Origin: Lysinibacillus agricola
Lineage (GTDB): Bacteria; Bacillota; Bacilli; Bacillales_A; Planococcaceae
DNA length: 64,000 bases
Direction of reading: 5' to 3'
Assembly (NCBI RefSeq): GCF_016638705.1
Contig: NZ_CP067341.1
Span: forward strand, 499,501 to 563,500
The position numbers and the translations under genes were made by a program. This document shows positions 51,837-60,726 of the stretch, in pieces. Position 1 is the first letter of the stretch; each line of letters opens with the position of its first letter. The notes under the pieces were generated by a model. The model saw only the letters and a program-made list of their open reading frames with translations. It was not told where the DNA came from and searched no databases.

Positions 51837-54026
51837 ATGGTTAAAATTGTAGTTATAGCTGAAAAACCTTCAGTTGCACGTGATATAGCAAATGTATTGA
51901 AATGTAATAAAAAAGGGAACGGATTTTTAGAAGGTGACAAATATATAGTTACTTGGGCATTAGGGCATTTAGTGACATTAGCTGATCCAGAAGCCTACGA
52001 TAATAAATATAAAACATGGAATTTAGAAGACCTTCCAATGTTGCCAGAGCGCATGAAACTTGTGGTTATGAAGCAAACAGGCAAACAGTTTAACGCAGTG
52101 AAATCACAGTTAACACGTAATGATGTCAATGAAATCATTGTGGCTACTGATGCTGGGCGTGAAGGTGAATTAGTTGCTCGATGGATTATAGAAAAGGCAA
52201 ATGTGAAAAAGCCAATTAAACGTTTATGGATTTCATCTGTCACAGATAAAGCCATCAAAGAAGGATTTGCTAATTTAAAACCGGGTAAAAACTACGAAAA
52301 TTTATATGCTGCTGCTGTCGCTCGTTCTGAGGCAGACTGGTATATCGGATTAAATGCGACACGTGCTTTAACAACAAGATTTAATGCACAGCTGAACTGT
52401 GGCCGTGTTCAAACCCCAACTGTTGCAATGATTGCTGCACGCGAAGATGAAATTAAAAACTTCAACCCGCAAACGTACTACGGTATTGAAGCGCAAACAG
52501 ATTCGTTAAAGCTTACTTGGCAAGACGCAAACGGTAATTCACGTAGCTTTAATAAAGAAAAAATCGACGTTATTGTCAAAGCATTAGGCAATCAAGATGC
52601 AAAGATTGCTTCAATTGACCGCAAGCCTAAAAAATCATTTGCCCCAGGTCTTTATGATTTAACAGAATTACAACGAGATGCCAATAAATTGTTTGGCTAT
52701 TCTGCAAAAGAAACATTAAATATTATGCAAAAGCTATATGAATCTCATAAAGTGCTGACATACCCTCGTACGGATTCACGTTATTTATCATCTGATATTG
52801 TGGGCACATTACCTGAGCGTCTAAAAGCATGTGGCATTGGCGAATATCGTACATTAACGAATAAAATTTTAACTAAGCCGATTAAAGCAAGTAAATCATT
52901 TGTAGATGACAGTAAAGTATCCGATCACCATGCCATTATTCCAACTGAAGGCTATGTGAACTTATCGGCATTCAATGATAAAGAGCGTAAAATTTATGAT
53001 TTAGTAGTAAAACGATTTTTAGCTGTATTATTCCCAGCACAAGAATATGAGCAATTAACAGTACAAGCTCAAATCGGTAATGAGAAATTTATTGCCAAAG
53101 GGAAAACCGTAACAAATGCTGGTTGGAAAGAAGTATATCAAAATCGTTTTGATGATGAAGAATCAACGGATGATGTCAAAGAGCAACTGCTTCCTCGTTT
53201 AGAACAAGGACAAGTGTTAAAAACAAAGCTAATTGCCCAAACATCTGGTCAAACAAAGCCACCAGCACGTTTTACAGAGGCGACATTACTATCTGCTATG
53301 GAAAATCCTACGAAGTATATGGAAACGAACGACAAGAAACTTGTAGATACGTTGAAATCAACAGGCGGGTTAGGAACAGTTGCAACACGAGCAGATATTA
53401 TCGAAAAGCTATTTAATTCATTCTTAATCGAAAAACGTGGCGGCAAAGACATTTATATTACTTCAAAAGGTCGTCAATTGCTGGACTTAGTGCCTGAAGA
53501 ATTACGTTCCCCTACGACAACAGCTGAGTGGGAGCAAAAGCTTGAGCTAATTTCAAAAGGTAAGTTGAAAAAAGACGTGTTCATCAATGAAATGAAAAAG
53601 CACACGAAAGAAATAGTTGCTGAAATTAAAGCAAGTGATAAAAAATATAAGCATGACAATATCTCAACAAAATCTTGTCCTGATTGTGGCAAGCCAATGC
53701 TTGAAGTCAACGGTAAAAAAGGCAAAATGCTTGTCTGCCAAGATCGTGATTGTGGTCATCGCAAAAACGTATCACGTGTTACCAACGCAAGATGCCCACA
53801 ATGTAAGAAAAAGCTAGAACTACGTGGTGAAGGTGATGGCCAAATCTTCGTATGTAAATGTGGTTATCGCGAAAAGTTATCTGCATTTGAAGCCCGTCGT
53901 AAAAAAGAAGGTGGTGGCAAAGTAGATAAGCGCAGTGTACAAAAATACATGAAGCAGCAAGAAAAAGAAGCTGAACCGATTAATAATGCGTTTGCGGATT
54001 TGTTAAAAGGGATGAAGTTTGATTAA
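51837..54026 (+). CDS. topB: DNA topoisomerase III
   Basis: 729 residues, type IA topoisomerase. Toprim domain at the N-terminus (VVIAEKPSVARDIA; ATDAGREGELVARW with the metal-binding acids), then the SAVARSEADW region, catalytic Tyr309 in LTYPRTDSRYL, and the HHAIIPT motif. Two C-terminal zinc ribbons from about residue 611 (CPDCGKPML..CQDRDC; CPQCKKKLEL..CKC). It unlinks precatenanes and recombination intermediates. Intact and typical of bacilli, it marks the return to conserved chromosome before the next AT-rich insert. Confidence 0.95.
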   Translation: MVKIVVIAEKPSVARDIANVLKCNKKGNGFLEGDKYIVTWALGHLVTLADPEAYDNKYKTWNLEDLPMLPERMKLVVMKQTGKQFNAVKSQLTRNDVNEIIVATDAGREGELVARWIIEKANVKKPIKRLWISSVTDKAIKEGFANLKPGKNYENLYAAAVARSEADWYIGLNATRALTTRFNAQLNCGRVQTPTVAMIAAREDEIKNFNPQTYYGIEAQTDSLKLTWQDANGNSRSFNKEKIDVIVKALGNQDAKIASIDRKPKKSFAPGLYDLTELQRDANKLFGYSAKETLNIMQKLYESHKVLTYPRTDSRYLSSDIVGTLPERLKACGIGEYRTLTNKILTKPIKASKSFVDDSKVSDHHAIIPTEGYVNLSAFNDKERKIYDLVVKRFLAVLFPAQEYEQLTVQAQIGNEKFIAKGKTVTNAGWKEVYQNRFDDEESTDDVKEQLLPRLEQGQVLKTKLIAQTSGQTKPPARFTEATLLSAMENPTKYMETNDKKLVDTLKSTGGLGTVATRADIIEKLFNSFLIEKRGGKDIYITSKGRQLLDLVPEELRSPTTTAEWEQKLELISKGKLKKDVFINEMKKHTKEIVAEIKASDKKYKHDNISTKSCPDCGKPMLEVNGKKGKMLVCQDRDCGHRKNVSRVTNARCPQCKKKLELRGEGDGQIFVCKCGYREKLSAFEARRKKEGGGKVDKRSVQKYMKQQEKEAEPINNAFADLLKGMKFD

Positions 54027-54072
54027 AATTTTGAGGGATTAGTTTTTCAGATGGGATTAACCTCCTCATAGT

Positions 54073-54339
54073 ATGATGAAACAAATTTATACACGAGAAA
54101 AGGAAATATGTATTTCTTTTCCTCGTGGTCTTATTTTATTGATTTCCGAAATAGTTCTCTATTTTCTTTCTATTTCTGTAGTAATGCATAAAGATGATTA
54201 CGTTAGTTTTTGTAAGTACTATAAATTTCCTAATGGAATTTATATTTATTTTTATGAAGAAACCACTTTAAATGGTGGTAATTTAAACAAAGAGTTAAGG
54301 AAGATTGAAAACAAAAAACATAATAAAAAGAAGGGGTAA
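54073..54339 (+). CDS. Small hypothetical protein, 88 residues, one membrane helix
   Basis: ATG 54073 has no clear ribosome site. Residues 18-40 form a hydrophobic helix (LILLISEIVLYFLSISVV), followed by an aromatic-rich segment (YYKFPNGIYIYFYEET) and a Lys-rich tail (NKKHNKKKG). No family recognised. It ends three bases before the likely start of the next, larger membrane protein gene and is of the same very AT-rich composition, so the two probably belong together. Confidence 0.45.
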   Translation: MMKQIYTREKEICISFPRGLILLISEIVLYFLSISVVMHKDDYVSFCKYYKFPNGIYIYFYEETTLNGGNLNKELRKIENKKHNKKKG

Positions 54340-54342
54340 TAA

Positions 54343-55461
54343 TTGAAATACGTTATAGCCGGCTTGATATTAATGGTTTTTTTAGTGTTTTATAACCAAT
54401 CTTTAAAAGAGATCTTAAATACAATTAAAATAGGTAAAATCAAAAAAACAATTAATTCTCAGTATATAATAAATTTATTGAGTATAATATTAGCAGTTCT
54501 TTCTTTAGCTTTAACTCTAGACGATTCTCTAAAAATAAAGATAACCGAGGCTTCATCTGATTATATAATTATAATAATCGTTGGTTTTCTAATAACTTTA
54601 ATTATGCTCTTAAATCATCTTAATGGAAAAAATGATAGAATTTTTGCACTTAAGGAAGATCTGAAATCGGACACAAAAGAACTTTGGAAAAGTTATAGCG
54701 ATCTAGATAAGTTTTATAAAGAACAAAATTCTCAGAAATTCATGGAAAGTTTTGTGAAAAATAATTCTAATCTTATTTCAATTCAACGTTACGTGTATAG
54801 TACTTATATTAACGGTAATGGAATTATTATTAATATTCAGGGTAAAAATAGCTTTATACGAGAAAGTGCAGATTTAAATACAGTTGCTCAAGGCTATTAT
54901 TTATTTAATACAGAGGATGTCCAGCGATTGCTTAAGGCATATGCGTTAAGTCAACAAAGTGTACATACTAAAAATTTAAAAGACGATGATTACAATTATG
55001 TAGAAAATTTATTCTTTCAATGGACTGAAGAACTATATGATAAACAAATTAGTGAATATACTGATGAAGATGCTATGAAATATCAATTACTTCTAATCCT
55101 AAAAGAATTACTGGAGATTGGTTTATCTATGTCTCCACCACTTCCATTTTCGGAGGAACAATTACATCAAATTAATCGAAGAAAATCAGGTATTGAAATA
55201 GCGACGTTTTTATTAAGAGATTATATAGATATACAATCTAAGAGAGTCTATTTTGAATATAAAGGTTTTTCAGACTCAAAAAAGAATAGGTTATATTCTA
55301 ATGTACAGGTCATTAATCCTAATGGGGAAAAATCAGTGTTTGTCTTAGCTCATCATGGAGATTCTAACCTTGACGAACGAAGTAGATTTCAAAAAGTTGA
55401 AAACGATACTGATAAATTCATTGAATTGGTTAAAAATGAATTTAATTTTATGAATAACTAA
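54343..55461 (+). CDS. Membrane-anchored protein of unknown function, 372 residues
   Basis: TTG 54343 follows AAGAAGGGG. Helices at about 1-17 (YVIAGLILMVFLVFYN), 41-62 (INLLSIILAVLSLALTLDD) and 73-91 (YIIIIIVGFLITLIMLLNHL). Then a linker likely to be coiled (RIFALKEDLKSDTKELWKSY) and a cytoplasmic domain of about 250 residues, which includes NGIIINIQGKNSFIRESADL, an alpha-helical block (DAMKYQLLLILKELLEIG) and a strand-rich end (VYFEYKGFSD, KSVFVLAHHGDS). I do not recognise the family. Codon use is much more AT-rich than in topB and the following RpiR operon, so it is probably acquired. The layout resembles sensor or effector proteins of accessory systems. Confidence 0.6.
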   Translation: MKYVIAGLILMVFLVFYNQSLKEILNTIKIGKIKKTINSQYIINLLSIILAVLSLALTLDDSLKIKITEASSDYIIIIIVGFLITLIMLLNHLNGKNDRIFALKEDLKSDTKELWKSYSDLDKFYKEQNSQKFMESFVKNNSNLISIQRYVYSTYINGNGIIINIQGKNSFIRESADLNTVAQGYYLFNTEDVQRLLKAYALSQQSVHTKNLKDDDYNYVENLFFQWTEELYDKQISEYTDEDAMKYQLLLILKELLEIGLSMSPPLPFSEEQLHQINRRKSGIEIATFLLRDYIDIQSKRVYFEYKGFSDSKKNRLYSNVQVINPNGEKSVFVLAHHGDSNLDERSRFQKVENDTDKFIELVKNEFNFMNN

Positions 55462-55498
55462 AGAAATGCATGTTATAATAAATAAGGAGGTGTTAGAT

Positions 55499-55681
55499 AT
55501 GACTATTGAACCTAAAAAAGCTTTAACAATTGAAGATGTCCAAAGACAACGTAGAGAAGCTTTTGCTAAAAGGTATGAAGAAAAATTTGGGAAAAGTATT
55601 CAAGCGTCTACTAACAAACAAGATACTCCTCAACGTGGATTTGCTTTAAACTATTATGGAATTGAATCAAACTGGCTTTAA
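55499..55681 (+). CDS. Small hydrophilic protein, 60 residues
   Basis: ATG 55499 follows AAGGAGGTG, one of the best ribosome sites in the window, with TATAAT at 55474-55479 just upstream, so it may have its own promoter. The protein is helical and charged (ALTIEDVQRQRREAFAKRYE, EKFGKSIQ) with a short tail ending GIESNWL. No family recognised. It follows the membrane protein gene by 37 bases and is closed by a terminator, and may be the regulatory or protective partner in that unit. Confidence 0.6.
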   Translation: MTIEPKKALTIEDVQRQRREAFAKRYEEKFGKSIQASTNKQDTPQRGFALNYYGIESNWL

Positions 55682-55695
55682 TATTTGTCTTATAT

Positions 55696-55728
55696 TGCTC
55701 ATGTGCATTGTCGCATGAGCATTTTTTG
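55696..55728 (+). terminator. Terminator of the small-protein unit
   Basis: TGCTCATG pairs with CATGAGCA across 10 bases and is followed by TTTTTT. Confidence 0.85.
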
Positions 55729-55738
55729 TGTGCCTTGA

Positions 55739-55761
55739 AAACCCCCTGCTATGCTAGGGGG
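55739..55761. mobile_element. Hairpin resembling an IS605-type end
   Basis: AACCCCCTGCTATGCTAGGGGG forms a C/G-rich hairpin similar in style to the right end at 21561-21585. No transposase nearby; probably a relic. Confidence 0.35.
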
Positions 55762-56010
55762 GCCGGAAAGCTTTTAGCTCTGGACAATAAAAGAACTCAA
55801 GTCAGGTCTGGCCAACCATTGAAAAAATGTAAGAAGATGAACGGTTATTTTTTGTATGCTTAAGTCGAGAAAGAAAAATTTGTTCCTTTTAATATGTCTA
55901 AGCAGTATGAGATAAACGGGAGATTTGGACCATTTTTAAAAAATCAAAATCACTCTATATATTGGGGTAGATTGGAATTTGAGAATTTATATGTAAAAAA
56001 GATAGATTTT

Positions 56011-56047
56011 AAAAAAACTGAAATACACTGTGCATTTCAGTTTTTTT
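56011..56047 (+). terminator. Terminator, upstream transcript unclear
   Basis: AAAAAAACTGAAAT pairs with ATTTCAGTTTTTTT across a 9-base loop. It works in both directions. No confident gene lies directly before it. Confidence 0.75.
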
Positions 56048-56167
56048 ATGTGCATTGTATAACATTGATGTCTGTTTTTATAGAGATAGTTGCTTGTTAT
56101 AAACGTTGAAATAAATATGTACAAAAATGCTTGTTTAACCAAGTACGTTTTTGATTTCTTTTGTATA

Positions 56168-56283
56168 TTACAACTTTACAGGGAGTGGCGAGCATGATAG
56201 CCTTGAACGGTTAGCCAGCCCTTGATATAGCTGGGTTCTAGGCTATCGAATCATGCGAGTAGAGGCTCCGTGTCAAGTTGTAA
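56168..56283. repeat. 116-bp imperfect inverted repeat, structured element
   Basis: Outer arms (56168-56185 and 56266-56283, TTACAACTTTACAGGGAG against its near complement) enclose inner pairs GCATGAT/ATCATGC, AGCC/GGCT, GAAC/GTTC and CCAGC/GCTGG, so almost the whole element folds into one long interrupted stem. It is more GC-rich than its surroundings. It could be a MITE or a structured RNA. No second copy is in this window. Confidence 0.6.
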
Positions 56284-56580
56284 TTATTCACGCACTTGTA
56301 TAGAAACTTAGTAAATCAGTGAAAGTGTACATGATTAGACAAGCAAAAATGTACATTATTATTTTGACATTTACACTTGTATATAAAAAATGATGAAAGA
56401 TATTTTGTTGTTAGAGAACCGATATTTTTTGGATATTTATTTTCGATATTTAAAAGTCTTAAATTCACATAAACAGAAATTTCAGAAAATATATTGAATT
56501 GTGAAAAAAACTGTGCTACTGTATGTAACATGAAAATGAAGTTTAAACTTCAAAAAATAAAATAAAAAGGATGCACTTCT

Positions 56581-57450
56581 TTGGTGGAAAATCAAACAAT
56601 TCAACAAGTCATTCAAAATAAATATCAGGAGCTTTCAAAAAGTCAGCAAAGGGTAGCGATCTTTATCCTCAAAAATTTGCAGACTGTCGGTGTTCATTCA
56701 GCTGCATATGTAGGGGAAAAAGCCGGTGTGAGTGAAACGACGGTCATCCGCTTTTGTTACGCAATAGGATTATCAGGTTACGCTGAGTTGCAGCGTGAGG
56801 TAACGATGCACTTATTCAATGAAGGACATACTAGTAGCTTGCAAAATTATTTGCAATCGAAGCAGGCACTTTTTGAAACGCCACGTTTTTATGAAAAAAC
56901 GATGGAAAAGGATGCATCGAGTATTTTAAACGTTGCTAAGAGCATTAACGAAGAAGATTTTAATCGTGCTGCCATCCTGCTACATACGAAGAAAAAAATC
57001 TATATTGCTGGGAATGGCTCCTCCCATTTAGCGGCACAATGGCTGTATTTTACGTTAAATATGTTACGTCCTAACGTTGTGCTTTTAGATTTTGAAACTA
57101 GTGAAATCATTAGAGCTTTACAAGAAATCGATGAGGATAGTGTGGTCATTATTTTATCGTTTCATCGTTATTTTAAAGAGCCGATTCAATTTGCAGCTGA
57201 GATTCAGGAAAAAAATTGCGAGATTATTGGTATTACAGATTCTAAAATTGCACCAATCACGCAATATGCGACGATTACCTTTGTGAATGAACAACAAGAA
57301 ATGTCTACAATTGATGCTATGCCGGCTCTCATCTCATTTTTAAATACATTAATTGCGGGTATGACGGCACAAGATCACGACTATTATGAAAATCAGCGCG
57401 TAAAATATGATGATTTCCAAAATAGCTTTTTAGCAAATCGATGGAGTTGA
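56581..57450 (+). CDS. MurR/RpiR-family transcriptional regulator
   Basis: 289 residues; TTG 56581 and GTG 56584 are adjacent start options after AAAGGATG. HTH_6 domain at 1-77 (LSKSQQRVAIFILKN, GVSETTVIRFCYAIGLSGYA) and a SIS domain at about 125-260 (KKIYIAGNGSSHLAAQWLYF, VVIILSFHRYFKEPIQ). SIS domains of this family usually bind phosphosugars, but here the regulator heads an amino-acid operon, overlapping the M20 gene by 10 bases, so its ligand may be different. It most likely controls the operon up to 60552. Confidence 0.9.
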   Translation: MVENQTIQQVIQNKYQELSKSQQRVAIFILKNLQTVGVHSAAYVGEKAGVSETTVIRFCYAIGLSGYAELQREVTMHLFNEGHTSSLQNYLQSKQALFETPRFYEKTMEKDASSILNVAKSINEEDFNRAAILLHTKKKIYIAGNGSSHLAAQWLYFTLNMLRPNVVLLDFETSEIIRALQEIDEDSVVIILSFHRYFKEPIQFAAEIQEKNCEIIGITDSKIAPITQYATITFVNEQQEMSTIDAMPALISFLNTLIAGMTAQDHDYYENQRVKYDDFQNSFLANRWS

Positions 57451-58571
57451 ATAAAATGAACGAAGCTTTACAAAATTTACAGCCGAGATTGGCGGAGATT
57501 TTTACACATTTACATGAGCATCCAGAAATTAGCTGGCAGGAGAAGAAGACAACGCAGTACATCGCAGATCTATTGAAGGAGGCGCAGATGAAGCCTCAGC
57601 TTTTCGAAGATATGACTGGACTGTATGTAGATATTGGGAAAGGGACACCGAGAGTTGGATTTCGTACGGATATAGATGCACTGTGGCAGGAAGTAGATGG
57701 TGAATTTAAGGCTAATCATTCCTGCGGTCATGATGGACACATGACGATGGCCATTGGGACGGCACTAGTGTTAAAGGATATGGAGAATTTACTTCCTGGT
57801 GCGGTACGTATTCTTTTCCAGCCTGCTGAAGAAAAGGCACAGGGCGCTTGCGCATTCGTTGAGAAGGGGCTTATTGATAATCTAGAATACTTATTTGGTG
57901 TCCATGTTCGTCCGTTAAAAGAATTACAGGACGGAACGTATGCCCCGGCATTGTATCACGGTGCAGCAAAGCTTTTTACTGGGACAATTATAGGGGAAGA
58001 GGCACATGGTGCACGACCAGAACTCGGTATTAATGCTATTGAGGTAGGGGCAGCGATTGTCGAAGGTCTACAAAAAATTTGGACGGACCCGAATGTCTCA
58101 GCGTCGGTCAAAATGACGCAATTTAATGCAGGAGGTACCTCCACGAATATTATTCCTGGGAAAGCAACATTTAGCATTGATGCAAGGGCGCAAACAAATG
58201 AAGTAATGCAAGCTATCACAAAAGGCATTGAACGCGTGAAGGCATCGATAGAAGCAATGTATGGTGCAAAAATCACCTTAAATGTAGATGCGCATATTGT
58301 TGCAGCATTAGTTAATGATGAGGCATTACAGCATATGAATACAGCTATTATTGAAGTGGTTGGTGAAAAGGCATGTGCTTTACCAGTCGTCACTCCGGGA
58401 GGAGAGGATTTTCATTTTTATACGTATGAGCGTCCTAATCTTAAAGCAACAATGCTGGGCTTAGGTTGTGGTGTAACACCCGGATTACATCATCCGAAAA
58501 TGACGTTTAATCGAGAGCGGCTTATTACAGGTGTGAACATTATCACGAGAGCTATTTTACGAGCTTTATAA
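57441..58571 (+). CDS. M20 peptidase, probable N-succinyl-L-amino-acid desuccinylase
   Basis: 376 residues; ATG 57441 overlaps the regulator gene by 10 bases (ATG 57456 also possible). M20D amidohydrolase: metal-binding Cys95, His97 and His100 in HSCGHDGH, Glu130/Glu131 in QPAEEKAQGA, and the C-terminal ligand region PGLHHPKMTFNRE. In Geobacillus kaustophilus an M20 hydrolase of this kind sits in the same operon as a GNAT and an N-succinylamino-acid racemase and removes succinate from N-succinyl-L-amino acids. The same three genes are adjacent here, which supports that assignment by context. Other N-acyl-amino acids remain possible substrates. Confidence 0.87.
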   Translation: MELNKMNEALQNLQPRLAEIFTHLHEHPEISWQEKKTTQYIADLLKEAQMKPQLFEDMTGLYVDIGKGTPRVGFRTDIDALWQEVDGEFKANHSCGHDGHMTMAIGTALVLKDMENLLPGAVRILFQPAEEKAQGACAFVEKGLIDNLEYLFGVHVRPLKELQDGTYAPALYHGAAKLFTGTIIGEEAHGARPELGINAIEVGAAIVEGLQKIWTDPNVSASVKMTQFNAGGTSTNIIPGKATFSIDARAQTNEVMQAITKGIERVKASIEAMYGAKITLNVDAHIVAALVNDEALQHMNTAIIEVVGEKACALPVVTPGGEDFHFYTYERPNLKATMLGLGCGVTPGLHHPKMTFNRERLITGVNIITRAILRAL

Positions 58572-58631
58572 AGTGAAACTTCATTTTACTGGCCGTTAAT
58601 ACGGAATAAAGAACAGAAAGAAGTGATAGCA

Positions 58632-59444
58632 ATGATTGACGTAAGGGAAATAAAGACAATCGAACAGCTTGAGCAAGTTCAACAATTGGAATATAACGTC
58701 TGGGGCATGCCTCCTATACCAATTCATCAAACTTTAACAGCTGTGAAAAATGGAGGTGTTGTTGTCGGTGCCTATGATGGTGATCAATTAGTTGGTTTTA
58801 GCTATGGCTTTTCGGGTTTTCGAGAGGGTAAAAGCTATTTATGCTCCCATATGTTGGGGATAGATGAGAATTACCGCTCTCAAGGAATAGGCGAAAAATT
58901 AAAATATGCCCAGCAAGCAATTGCTATTGAGCGAGGCTATGATTTAATGGTGTGGACCTTTGATCCGCTTGAAACGCGTAATGGTTTTCTAAATCTGTCC
59001 AAATTAAATGGTATTTGTTATACGTATATAGAAAATTGCTACGGTGAAATGCAGGATGGCTTAAATAAGGGACTGCCTTCAGATCGTTTTGAGGTGAGCT
59101 GGCATATAACTTCTAATTACGTAGGCAAGAAGGTTTCAATAGATGCAACGAATGTCATACCAGTGGCAAGCTATGTACTAAATGAGCAAGGTTTTCCACG
59201 CTTAGAATTGACGGAAAATTTAAAATATAATGAGGATTTCTATACATTGCCTGTACCAAAGGATTTTCAAGTATTGAAGGCGCAAGATCCGGCATTAGCG
59301 TTGGACTGGCGTTTCAAAACGCGACATATATTACAACGATTATTTGCACAAGGTTATGCGGCAGTTCAATTGCAGCAGCGAGAAAATTACAACGAGTATG
59401 TTCTAGCAAAATTAGAAACTTTAGGTCTGGGAGGAGCAAACTAA
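58632..59444 (+). CDS. GNAT acyltransferase, probable D-amino-acid N-succinyltransferase
   Basis: 270 residues from ATG 58632 (GTG 58623 is an upstream alternative). The N-terminal GNAT fold carries the acetyl-CoA pyrophosphate loop [12 protein letters not shown] near residue 83, preceded by the beta4 strand [10 protein letters not shown]. The second half (from about 150) is a family-specific extension that is not a second GNAT motif. By analogy with the Geobacillus operon it would transfer succinyl from succinyl-CoA to D-amino acids, feeding the racemase. The stop is one base before the next start, so the two genes are coupled. Confidence 0.85.
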   Translation: MIDVREIKTIEQLEQVQQLEYNVWGMPPIPIHQTLTAVKNGGVVVGAYDGDQLVGFSYGFSGFREGKSYLCSHMLGIDENYRSQGIGEKLKYAQQAIAIERGYDLMVWTFDPLETRNGFLNLSKLNGICYTYIENCYGEMQDGLNKGLPSDRFEVSWHITSNYVGKKVSIDATNVIPVASYVLNEQGFPRLELTENLKYNEDFYTLPVPKDFQVLKAQDPALALDWRFKTRHILQRLFAQGYAAVQLQQRENYNEYVLAKLETLGLGGAN

Positions 59445-59445
59445 T

Positions 59446-60552
59446 ATGAAAATTACAGAAATTACAATTCGACATGTAAAGATGAAATTAAAAGAACCAT
59501 TTACGACTAGCTTTGGCACATTTGATGATAAAGATTTTTTAGTTTTAGAGGCAAAGGATGAATCAGGAACTATTGGTTGGGGAGAATCTGTTGCGTTCCA
59601 CTCTCCATGGTACAACGAGGAAACGCTTCAAACGAATTGGCATATGCTAGAAGATTTCTTAATTCCTCTTATATTAAATAAAGAGATTCATCATCCAGAT
59701 GAAGTGAATGAGCTATTTCAACCAATTCGCAAAAATAATATGGCGAAATCAACGATTGAAGGTGCTATTTGGGATATTTATGCCCAACAGACAAATCAAT
59801 CACTCGCAGCTGCACTCGGTGGCAAAAAGGACAAAATTGAAGTAGGTATCAGTATCGGTATCCAAAAATCAATCGAGGACTTAGTAGCGTTAGTAGATGG
59901 TTTTGTTAAAGAGGGCTATAAACGAATGAAAATTAAAATCAAGCCGGGTTGGGATGTAGAAGTAATGCGTACATTACGTGAAACGTTCCCTGATGTGGCG
60001 TTTATGGCGGATGCGAACTCAGCTTATCGTCTTACAGATGCCGAAACGCTCAAGCAACTGGATGCTTTTCATTTAACAATGATTGAGCAACCATTAGCGT
60101 CAGACGACATTATTGACCATGCAGCATTGCAAAAATTAATCGATACGCCAATTTGCTTGGACGAAAGTATCCATTCATTAGAGGATACACGTAAAGCTGT
60201 TGAGTTAGGTAGCACTAAAATTATTAACATTAAAATCGGACGAGTTGGTGGCTTAACGGAAGCAAAGAAAATACATGATTATTGTGAAGTAAATAATATT
60301 CCAGTTTGGTGTGGAGGCATGTTGGAGTCTGGTATTGGTCGTGCACATAATGTGGCATTAACTACATTATCGAATTTTATTTTACCTGGAGATACAGCAG
60401 GCTCAAGCCGTTATTGGGAAAAGGATATCATTGATCCTGAAGTAGTGGTGAAGGATGGCTATATTGAAGTACCTCAAAAGGCAGGTATCGGCTATGAAGT
60501 AAATAGAGAGACGGTCGATTCATTTACAGTAGCACAGAAAACATATAAATAA
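59446..60552 (+). CDS. N-succinylamino-acid racemase / o-succinylbenzoate synthase family
   Basis: 368 residues, enolase superfamily, MLE subgroup. Catalytic lysines Lys164 (MKIKIKPG) and Lys263 ([10 protein letters not shown]); metal ligands Asp189 (MADANSA), Glu214 (MIEQPL) and Asp239 (CLDES). The 20s loop [14 protein letters not shown] is close to that of NSAR/OSBS from bacilli and Geobacillus. No other men gene is present, and the neighbours are a GNAT and an M20 hydrolase. The reaction is therefore probably racemisation of N-succinylamino acids (D to L), with any OSBS activity secondary. ATG 59446 follows GGGAGGAG. Confidence 0.88.
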   Translation: MKITEITIRHVKMKLKEPFTTSFGTFDDKDFLVLEAKDESGTIGWGESVAFHSPWYNEETLQTNWHMLEDFLIPLILNKEIHHPDEVNELFQPIRKNNMAKSTIEGAIWDIYAQQTNQSLAAALGGKKDKIEVGISIGIQKSIEDLVALVDGFVKEGYKRMKIKIKPGWDVEVMRTLRETFPDVAFMADANSAYRLTDAETLKQLDAFHLTMIEQPLASDDIIDHAALQKLIDTPICLDESIHSLEDTRKAVELGSTKIINIKIGRVGGLTEAKKIHDYCEVNNIPVWCGGMLESGIGRAHNVALTTLSNFILPGDTAGSSRYWEKDIIDPEVVVKDGYIEVPQKAGIGYEVNRETVDSFTVAQKTYK

Positions 60553-60634
60553 TGCGGGTTGAGTAGTATTAATTCAATATTGATCTTGTTTCATACAAAA
60601 TGACAAGAAATTGATGATTAGTACATGAAGTAGA

Positions 60635-60666
60635 AGGCGGTCACTCCAACGGAGAAGCAACCGCCT
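60635..60666. other. Hairpin between the racemase and transporter genes
   Basis: AGGCGGT pairs with ACCGCCT across an 18-base loop; no T-run follows. It could moderate read-through into the transporter gene or be a repeat element. Confidence 0.4.
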
Positions 60667-60726
60667 GCCACTAGGGTGAAGTAGAGTTGATGAGTTTGCT
60701 CATATAAATAGATAAGTAGGTGTTCT

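Larger units (their letters stand above)
55682..56580. other. 900-bp region without a supported gene
   Basis: Contains a terminator (55696-55728), an IS605-type hairpin (55739-55761), a second terminator (56011-56047), a long imperfect inverted repeat (56168-56283) and the leader of the RpiR gene. A 71-codon frame at 55894 reads through the second terminator and lacks a ribosome site, so it is not called. Confidence 0.55.

Noticed and set aside
55894..56109. 71-codon ORF
   Set aside because: Reads through a strong terminator and has no ribosome site.
56168..56283. Integron attC site
   Set aside because: The arm ends do not give the RYYYAAC/GTTRRRY core pair and no integrase is present.
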